In this document: one piece after another, positions 10,690-19,200 of the stretch
Layout of the letters: each line of letters starts with the position of its first letter
How positions within the stretch are numbered: the stretch's first letter is position 1
Assembly: GCF_025024155.1 (NCBI RefSeq)
Contig: NW_026251712.1
Coordinates: forward strand, 52,501 to 116,500
Length of the DNA stretch: 64,000 bases
Source: Gamsiella multidivaricata
Lineage: Eukaryota; Mortierellomycota; Mortierellomycetes; Mortierellales; Mortierellaceae
Direction of reading: 5' to 3'
Translations under genes and position numbers: made by a program
The notes under the pieces: model-generated
What the model saw: the letters and a program-made list of their open reading frames with translations, nothing else
Database searches by the model: none
Told to the model about the DNA's origin: nothing

Positions 10690-12050
10690 CTGCAGACAAT
10701 ATTTCGCGTCTAAACGCCCTCCTGTCCATCTATGGCACCATTTTCGACCAGAACCTTGAGGTTGTCTCGGTGTTTGCAACGCGAGAACCCGACATACAAT
10801 TACCCAGCACCAGAGACGTGCTGAGGAAGATACACACCAACGCGGTCAAGCGTTTGTCCTTGTGCCTTGTTAATGGTCAAGGCAAACGCAAGTTTGACAG
10901 GAAACTGGCGCCTAGTGAACTTGATTGGCGTAGATCCGTCGTCCAGGGTCGTAAGAGGTATGCGTGGAATAAGCACTGTTCGTCTCCTGAAGTCACCGTT
11001 AAGAATCTCGGTACAGATGTATCTCTGACGGAGTGCTCGAACAATCAGACGCATATCGTTGCAGAGGCCGGATTTCCCATCCATGTTTCGAAGAAGAATG
11101 ATAGGCTGGCCCACCTTCAACAGCAACTCGTGAGGAGGCATACCTGGAGGATTGTTGCACATTGAGCTTTCCATGATCTGGAGCGGGATTTTGAAAGTCG
11201 AGTGGACTGTACGACTTTCTATCAAGACCCGAGCAGCAATTCCAGATGACGCTGTTCCGTCCAGACCCCAAATTGGGATCGTACTGGGAGTGAACCTTCT
11301 CATTTAGGCTACTACTTTTTTTATTCATGAGACTATTAAGCTATCTAGTGCTCCAAGACCCAGGTCGAGGCTATAAAAACCTCTACCGGGAGCATAATAA
11401 ACAAAAACGCTCTTTTGTCTCCTTGACTCACACTCAGGTACATAAACCATCACAGACGCAACTACGATCACGTCCTTCTCGCGTCTTCCTCGGATATGGG
11501 CAATCAAAGTGCTGTACAAAAATGACTTGCCCGTTCCTCCTGGCCCATCAATAAAGAGCACCTTTGCCGCACCCTCGTCCTTGTTATCCAGCGATGCCGT
11601 GGTTGCAGCGTACGGTGCTTTTTGATCGTCTTTGCAGAAATCCAAGTCATGAGCCGCCTTAGCCGCAAGTGCCCCAGTGCCGAGCTCTGCATGTTGTCCA
11701 AGTTCGTCACTGTTGGGTTGGCGATTGATGAGGTTGTGAAAGTCTCGAGGCATCTCTTCATAGACCGCCAGACTGATCCCAATTCCCTTCAAAATCTCGT
11801 TGACGTGGAACAATGCAGTGCTCTTGACATCCTCTTCTCATTAGGGCGATCTCCAGCAACGCACAGAAAGAAAGTCCTGAGATAGGTTATCAGCGAATGC
11901 TTCTCATAGTTCGGGAGGATTGGATGGACTACATAGGTGCAGAGCCATGGCGAAAAGATGGAGTAAGGTCGTGGGACTTCGACGCCTGTTACCAAATCCT
12001 CAGTGAGAGGCCACCGTGCAAGGAGCAACGCATCTAAATCATTTGCGCTA
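10690..12050 (-). pseudogene. PIF1-like Helitron helicase remnant
   Basis: Minus-strand reading gives successive pieces of a Helitron helicase. There is an upstream segment (12028 to about 11810; ARWPLTEDLVTGVEVPRPYS), then a Walker A motif GPGGTGKSF (about 11540) preceded by AKVLFIDG. After the solo LTR comes a segment with GIAARVLIESRT...FKIPL (11230-11160) and the C-terminal helicase motifs LLLKVGQPIILLRN and FALTINKAQGQTLDRVGVYL (about 10850). The frame is broken by a frameshift near 11815 and by the 202-bp solo LTR. In a working element these parts form one 5'-3' helicase fused to a Rep nuclease. The homologous region in copy 2 is also broken, with different deletions. Confidence 0.8.
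11253..11454 (+). repeat. Solo LTR inside Helitron copy 1
   Basis: This 202-bp block is absent from the otherwise matching Helitron copy 2. It begins TGTTCC and ends TCACA, and is flanked by the 5-bp direct repeat GACGC (11248-11252 and 11455-11459). Copy 2 has a single GACGC at the corresponding site. A TATA-like GCTATAAAAACC lies at about 11370. This is the signature of a solo LTR left by recombination of an LTR retrotransposon. Strand is set from the TATA orientation. Confidence 0.85.
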
Positions 12051-12129
12051 TTCCGGCGATTGTAAGCGGTAATTATGTCAGCGTGCCTGGTGAGAGGTAT
12101 AAGCTCATCTCATAAAAAAAAAAAAAAAA

Positions 12130-12960
12130 AAAAGAACTTGCCTTTCGAGCGGGTTACTGAGATTCTTAGGGCAGTCCTTGAAGATGATTTTGGAGTAGCT
12201 AGCTTGGCCGCATCTGCATGTCCGAGACGCTTGGAGAGATCCCGCAGCAGGGGCAGGTGCCAGGCCCGCATACTCTAGTTCCTCCAGATGGTGATTAGCA
12301 CGCTCACGCCCTTGCTGTCTTTCGCGAGAATTAGCCCAGCACGCCTGGTGAGAAGTACATCAGCGGTTACATAGTTCAGATTGTTCTGCAAGTCCACCCC
12401 ATAAAAAAAAAAAAAGCCTTTCGGGCGTACCACTGGGATCCCCAGGGCAGTTCCCGAAGTTAGTTTTGGAGTGGGCAAGATGACCACATTTACATATCCG
12501 AGGCGCTTGGAGAGGTCCTGCAGCAGGGGTAGGTGCCAGATCCGCATGCTCTGGTTCGTCCAGAAGGCGATCAACATGCTCATGCCCCTGTTATCTTTCA
12601 CGGGCGCACTGGGTTGCATAGGCGGAGATGAGCGTAGCACGCCTGGTGAGAGGTACATCAGCGGTTAGTTCAGATTGTCCGTAAGCCCATCCTATAAAAA
12701 AATAAAATAAAATAAAAACAAATAGAATCTGCCTTTCGAGCGCGTTCTTGGGATTCTCAGGGCAATCCCTGAAGGTGATTCTGGAGTGGCCAGTTTGGCC
12801 ACATATGCATGTTCGAGCTGCTCAGACAGGTTCAGCAGCAGGACTATAGATTCGATCAATTCGTGTCGAGTCAGCATAGGGACCAATATCAATGTAAAAA
12901 GTAACAAAGACACACTTCACATACGCTTGATTGCACGTTATATCCATGTTCTCGGTAGTC
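12130..12960 (-). repeat. Three related tandem units in Helitron copy 1
   Basis: Three units of roughly 220-310 bp start at about 12115, 12400 and 12693. Each opens (plus strand) with an A-rich run, then a CCTTTCGAGCG-like motif, a GGGCAGTCC-like motif and a GTTTGGCCGCAT-like motif. The first two end in CAGCACGCCTGGTGAGA. Copy 2 has at least two such units (52673 and 52973). On the minus strand each unit could be an exon-like piece followed by a T-rich tract. The coding meaning is not recognised. Confidence 0.65.
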
Positions 12961-13795
12961 AATGTAAGAGGGATGCAGTAGTTGAGGGAGGAGCAGAGGG
13001 AATGGCTTTGAGTGATAAGGGTCAAGCAGTGAACGTTTAAGGATGGAGGGCATTTGGCAGTGGTGGATGTGGGAGGAGATTTATTTTTGGGCGAAGCAAG
13101 AATTGCGTTGCTCGAAATTTTGCATCAAGAAAGGGTATTGCCATCGAGACCTTAACATCAAAGAAAAGGTACTGCAAATTGATTAAATTTATTAGATGTG
13201 TAAAGTAGTCTTCAAAATCCCTCAAATCAACCTTGTGTAACTCGTCAAACTCATCGAACCACCATCGATATCATTCATCATACCTCAGACTAAGCATTCA
13301 CTGTGGTTGTTGCGGTGCGAAATGAGCGAACGACATGGTGACATGAAATACCTTTTCGGACATGTGTAGTAAGTCCGTCGGTCGTGGGTTTTTTTGCATT
13401 TCTCGCACATGGGCATATTGAAGAAGTTTCTAGGATGGTGGTAAGGGCGGCAGTGATAGAGTCAGACAGACACAGAGAGAGAAAGAGTCGATGGGAGATG
13501 TAAATTTTTTTTATTTTTTATATATATTTTCTGGCTCTCGAGTGCATCGAATCTATGAGTGAGGAGCGATAGAGAGAGAGAGATATATAAGTTTACGCGA
13601 CATGGCAACGTCCCCTGAGTCCCCCCTCCCTCTATCCAAATTTTCAGCTTGTACGTGGATGCACGTGGATGCACGTGGATTATAAAGAAGTATATACGTG
13701 AAAATTTAGAGTTAGCTCAAAATTTTTGGTGGCTTACAACCGTGCATTTTTATTATATTGATCAACATCTGTTTGCAGAACCACTTCTTGATGTA

Positions 13796-13837
13796 CAGTC
13801 GAACTCCTATTCTGCAGCTTAAATTGGAGGAACAGTC
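13796..13837 (+). repeat. 42-bp transposon-end motif, copy A
   Basis: Starts CAGTCGAACTCC after TA and ends GGAGGAACAGTC. The same 42-bp sequence with two differences lies reverse-complemented at 27416-27457. The TA-CAGT start and the partly palindromic ends suggest a Tc1/pogo-type terminus or a very short MITE. Confidence 0.6.
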
Positions 13838-13861
13838 GATATTCAACAAACACTGAAAGCT

Positions 13862-14400
13862 ATGCAGCGAGAGTCTTTGGCTGCTGGAGAGCAGGAACCT
13901 TTAGAATATACGGAGCTGGAGATGTCAGATAACGTGGAACAGGATCCGATGGATGCGGGTGAACTTTCTAAACGCAACGAGCGTGAGGCTGAGACGCGGG
14001 TGGGCAAGAAGCTGTACGAGCAGATTGGCAGACTGAGTTTGTTAGAAGGCTTATCACTTGATTGCAACTATTTCGCTCGCGTCGAGTGGAACCTCACTCT
14101 TTCCAAGGGTTGGTTGATGGAACTGGCAGGGCTAAAGAAGCTACACCACCTAAGCATAGGCATTCAGTACTGGTACAGGATGGGTCAAGCAGAGGTTGAG
14201 TTCATGGATGCACATTGGCCGATGCTGCGTACAGTCGACCTCATGGGGAGGTGGGTTATACAAAGTTGGACTCTAGAAGGAGCTTGAAAGTGTGATCCGG
14301 TCCCTGCCTCGGTTCCGAATTCTGACAAGCTGGAGGTGCCGCCTCACTTGCGCTGGTTTCAAACGAAGAGGCCGTATCTGAAAGTGAAGATGGAATAATG
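13862..14400 (+). pseudogene. F-box/LRR-like protein fragment
   Basis: An open frame 13862-14287 encodes about 141 residues with leucine-rich-repeat-like segments (SLLEGLSLDCNYF, LAGLKKLHHLSIG, WPMLRTVDLMG). After the stop a second frame gives PPHLRWFQTKRPYLKVKME, resembling the usual C-terminal end of the large F-box/LRR families of Mortierella-type fungi. No F-box motif is present upstream, so this looks like a 3' fragment with at least one frameshift. In intact relatives the F-box recruits an SCF ubiquitin ligase and the LRRs bind the substrate. The fragment sits in transposon debris, and its start is cut off by the 42-bp terminal motif at 13796-13837. Confidence 0.5.
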
Positions 14401-14788
14401 TATATAGCAAGGCTGCAAGACGTAGGCTATTTAAAATGCATATCCACTGCGACCCACCAGGGACAGGAGCTTTTTATTATGTAGACACCAGGCCTGAGAC
14501 TGACAGGCTTATTTGTGGGGCATGGCCATCACTGGTCCGAGTGGCCTGCTGACGGTATCATGCATAGGTGCATGTGTGGAGATTCGAGTGGACATTAACG
14601 CCCACAGGCAAGATTTCACTGCTGCACAACATGTATTACAAGGGACATATTTACTGAGAATGCTCAGCAATAGACTGCTCGCTCCGCTTTTTTCAATACT
14701 CCATTCCGAGTCTCGGACACGCATGTCTAGAAGCGGGTCGAGCGCCAGAGGGCGCATCTTTTTTATTGACGCCAGATCCCTCCAGGCG
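14401..14788. other. Gene-free stretch between F-box fragment and LTR-like repeat
   Basis: About 390 bp of unrecognised sequence. Open frames on both strands are short and overlap each other, with no family resemblance seen. Confidence 0.3.
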
Positions 14789-15121
14789 TTGTTGGCCAGC
14801 AGCCACCGAGGGTACGCAGGATTCGATATTAGGTTTTGGGGTTGTGCCTGTATAAAAGGAGGATCGAAGCCAGCAGTTTTTTGTTCCTTGTTCCAGTTGA
14901 ACAAGAAGACCGTTGTGCTGACCGCTCGCTACCCTTTTGCTTAGATATATCAATAATGAATTACGGTTCCAGGTGAACAAGGAGACCGTTGCGCTGATCA
15001 CTCGCTACAGTGTGCGTAGTTGTGCGTTAGACCCTTGTATTCAGTGTGGAACACAAATTATTCGAGCATCCAGATTGGGTTACTCCATACAACTGTAAAA
15101 GAACTATCTCCAAGCGCAACA
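14789..15121 (+). repeat. LTR-like dispersed repeat, copy 1
   Basis: Begins TGTTGGCC and ends GCGCAACA, so the ends form the TGTT...AACA pair of an LTR. A TATA-like TGTATAAAAGGAGG lies about 80 bp in. The block is closely related to 22815-23075, which is 72 bp shorter because copy 1 contains a second version of the segment around GAACAAGAAGACCGTTG. Both copies are on the plus strand and bracket the NLR-like gene. No 5-bp target duplication is visible around either copy. Confidence 0.65.
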
Positions 15122-16202
15122 AAGTCAGAACGATGCTTATTGTTGATTTCCTTCTCTCCTTTGCATCCGAGTCCATTACACGCTACACGAGGGCGAGGGA
15201 GCAAGTTTGGCACTCTTTCCCCCTCTTCTCACATTTTCCCACTTTCCCACTTCCCACTTTCCCACCTTTCCACTTTCCCTTCTTCCCACATCCACCCTTC
15301 CTTAATCCATCAGGAACTGTCTCGTATCTCTCTCATCTTTTCTCGCTTTACTGTCTGTCTCAAGTACGTCTCTGCTCCATCTCAATAAGCACAGCCCAGC
15401 GGTGACTCATTGGTAACAAAGACACGGTTTATCTGCCAAAGCCCCACCCCTGAATGTGCCTGAACAACCACAGTCGAGTCAAGGAGTGCTAATGCTAGAA
15501 TATCCGAGATCAGGAGAACAGCTCATTCATGTGCAATGGATAATAATCCCTTCTTTCATACTCACAGGGATCTCTGCTAGAAGTGACGAGGGAAGCGAAT
15601 ATCACTTCACTCGACCCGCCTTGTTCGTGTGCAGACCGTCTTTAAAAAAGAATTGGAGTAGAGAATAATTGCACAAGGACGGACCATTTCCTCGGCTGGT
15701 GAAAGAAACTCGAGAAACAGATCCCTGTTGAGGTGAGGCACTGTTTCTTGTCACTCGATAGTAGCCTACAGGGATGCTTTAAGGTTATTAATCTTTCCTG
15801 TTGCATGATGGGCAGTTGGTATCGTTGCTAAGAGGCGCGAAGAGGACAAATCGTTAGGACTACTTCTGTATCTAATCAAAGGAACAAAGTCGAATAGACA
15901 CTTCCGAGGTGGGGCGCCATTACTTGGCAGAGTAGCCACATATGATCTAGTTCATGCAGCTGCTATGGATATCAATGTTTTTTATGTACGATAGCTCATT
16001 CTCTCCTACTACGTCTGTAATATACCAGCCCACTGCGACTTATTGGTCCCCATTTGCATTATTGAAGTGTCTGTCAAGTACAAGTACGTATACTGGCTAC
16101 TCACACAGGTCGATTAATCGACCCCACAAGGTCACTAATATCGCCGCCATCTGCTCTATGATAACAGGAGAATCCCTTCCCCCCCCCCCTCAGAGAAGCA
16201 AC
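15122..16202. other. Upstream region of the NLR-like gene
   Basis: About 1.1 kb without a supportable gene. A pyrimidine-rich minisatellite-like tract built of CCCACTTT-type units lies at 15210-15300. A C run followed by TCAG (16180-16193) sits 10 bases before the start codon and could be the acceptor of a 5' UTR intron. The inner edge at 15121-15136 carries AAAGTCAGAACGATGC, which recurs with one change just before the right LTR-like copy (22796-22811). Confidence 0.4.
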
Positions 16203-19200
16203 ATGTTTGATAGAACTTTTTCGTCACCGCGAAAGGCTCTCTCGCCACAAAAGGAGCTGGAACTCGTCAACATTTACGTGGAGAATGCGCGCAAAACCAA
16301 GGATCAGGAAATTGCTTTAGTGTTGTGCGACGACGCAAAGACCGCGTTATTCCGGATGAAAAGAGCTGCGAAAAAGATTCTTACAACTCCCTTGTCCGTC
16401 GAGGATCAAGCCCTGCGCGATGGGTTCGCCGGCGCCTACCTCGAGCACGCCAACTTGTTGGATAGCTTAGGATATAGTGAAATGGCGCAGGTCAGCTACA
16501 AGAGGGCAGAAAAGTGGGGGTAAGTGACAGAATACCTGCTCTCTGCTTGTTCACATTAGCCCGGCTATATCATACGTCGCATCTAACACATCTCTCAATT
16601 ATGTTGACTGGCCCTCTGACTTCAACAGCCATGTGCGTCCTACAAAACATCCAAGTCCTACAGTTTCATCTGTCACCGATAGCGCCTGCCGCGACCTGGC
16701 ACGGATCCCTGAGGATATCTTTCCCGACGACATGCGTCAGCCCACCGTCAAGTGCACGTTACCAGACACAGATGAGCGACTCCGCGATACATCCCAGCTC
16801 GCCTACTGCCTTGGCCTTCTGCAAGTGACGCCATCGCCCGAAGAGGTCTTTGAACCAGCAGCAGGGAATTGGGTGAAATCCACAGAGAAGAATGCAGAGG
16901 AGAAGGAGAGACTCAGGACGCTGGCGACAGATGTGATCCGGGCATTCACTCGTGATGAGCTCAAGGATACCAACGCCGTCGCAGAAGTCGTGTGCCTGGC
17001 CCCAGTTCTTGAAAAGGAATGTTTCCACTCTCTACTCATGCTGTTTGTCGATGGTGTTGACAAGTCCAGTCTGCTGGATGTGCAGTCTCTCGAAGGGCTA
17101 GCGCAGTTGGTCCAAAGTGCTCCCGAGGGATACCTCGACTCGGATGACCTAGCCACGATCCTGCGCAACCTCAACACCCGCTTACAGGATACTCACACTC
17201 AGTCTTCAGATCACATCGGCCGTCTCACTCTCGCAGTGTCCAAAGTCCTGGACGCCATGGCCGATACCAAGGTCTCAGGCTTAAAGCGTGTAGAGCTGCA
17301 CGAGCCACTCTCTGCCTATTTGAATGGACTGCGAGGCAGCAGCGATCCTTACTTGGTGTATCAGGCTGCCTATGCCTTCCAAGCACTGCAGTGTGTCCCA
17401 GACAACGAATCACCATGGCAAGCAACGGTGCGGCGCACTGGAATTGTTTTGAAGGGTGTCTCGGGACTAGTTAGTGCCGTAAAAGGCCTGGACGTCAACG
17501 GCTTCATCACAGGACTCGGGCATCTTCAGGAGGGACTGGGAGAGGTGATCCAGGTAGCGAAAATCGGTTACGAAGGCGTGAGCGCACTGGTCGAGAGTGG
17601 ACAAGGACTGCTAGAATCTCTCAAAGTCGGTCTCAGCTTCAACCAGAAACGTGCCTGGTACACAGCACTACGCGGAGCAGACACACTGCTTCGGGACGGT
17701 CAACTTGCCAAGTTTAAGACCCTGGTCTGTGAAGCACCTTGCCGGCGTGATCTAGCCTTTCAACTAGGAGTATGCCAACGCCTGGGGGACCTTGCGGCCA
17801 ATCCACTGTGGGACATCGAGTCCCGCCAAGGCGCTGTTGCGTTTCTGGGCGAGATGTACCGAAACGATACGGAGTGGGGTCAGCAAGCCCTCGTCAAGCA
17901 ATGGATCCTTGACATTCTTATGCAGTTGGCTTCGACATTTGGCTCAGCTATGCCAGGTATGTATGATGAACATGAACGGATACGTGAGAGGCTCTTGCCT
18001 TATTATGAGGTATGGAATTCACCACCTAGCAGGTACTAATAGCTGTACTATATTCTATTGTGGTCTATGCGATATATGATGTAGGTGTCGAATCTTTGCT
18101 ACAAGAGCTGGAATCGAATGGCGATGAGGCGAAAAGGATTCTTTGTCAGGACTGCCGAAAGGAAAATCGAAGCTTACATCCGCTGCAGGTCGCCTTGCCA
18201 ACTGTCGCATCTCCATCATTGCTTGACCTTGTCCAGAACAAACCCGATGTTGAAGCCGACCTGAGACGACTGAGAAAGCAACGATTGAAGGAACGAGGCA
18301 AAGTCGTGTACATCCCTCCTCAAGCCAAGGCTAACCTGCAAGCGTCTGATGACAACCTGTTCGACTTGACAAAAGAAGTCGAAGGCTTCCTGAGCAGTGA
18401 CCATAAGGTGATGCTCCTGCTAGGTGATTCAGGTGGAGGCAAGTCGACCTTTAACCAGCAGCTCGAGTGCGACTTGTGGGATGCCTATAAGAAAAAGGAA
18501 GGCAGGATTCCGCTTTTTATCAGCTTGCCCGCCATCGACAAGCCAGAACAGGATCTGATTGCCAAACATCTACGGAAGGCAGAGTTTACCGAACCCCAGA
18601 TCCGAGAGCTGAAAGACTACCGCAGATTCATCTTGATTTGTGACGGATATGACGAGAGCCAGCAAACACACAACCTGTACACGAGCAACCGACTGAATCA
18701 GGAGGGAGGATGGAGGGCTCAGATGGTCATTAGCTGCCGCAGCGAGTACCTTGGGCTTGATTATCGAGATCGGTTCCAGCCAGCAGATCGCAATCACCAA
18801 GCAGAGCAAGCGTTTCAAGAGGCGGTCATTGCGCCATTCTCAATGAATCAAATTCAAGAATACATCAGGAAATATGTGTCCACGACGAAGCCGCTCTGGC
18901 AGGTGACGGACTACTTGAAGGCCCTCAATCTAATTCCCAGCCTGCAGGACCTAGTCAAGAACCCCTTTATGTTGACGTTGTCCTTGGAGGTACTGCCGCG
19001 CATGGTGGATCCAGGACAAGACCTCTCGACCGTCCGGGTCACGCGAGTCGCGTTGTATGACCAGTTTGTGGATCAATGGTTGGAGCGAGGCAAGAAACGG
19101 CTCGTTGAGAAGAAGGACTTGAGCTACCAAGAGAAGAAGGTGTTCGAGAACTTGTCCGACGATGGCTTCGCGCAGAATGGGGTCGGCTTTTTGAAGGCGT

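Larger units (their letters stand above)
10612..13659 (-). mobile_element. Helitron, copy 1
   Basis: Read on the minus strand the element starts TCCACGTACAAG at 13659 and ends CTAG at 10612, with an 8-bp-stem hairpin 8 bases before the end. It lies between A and T, as Helitrons require. The same ends bound a second copy at 51586-54582. It contains PIF1-type helicase remnants but no recognisable HUH Rep domain, so it is non-autonomous. The 5' end is ambiguous by 10 or 20 bp because GCACGTGGAT is repeated just outside. A solo LTR has inserted inside (11253-11454). Confidence 0.85.
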
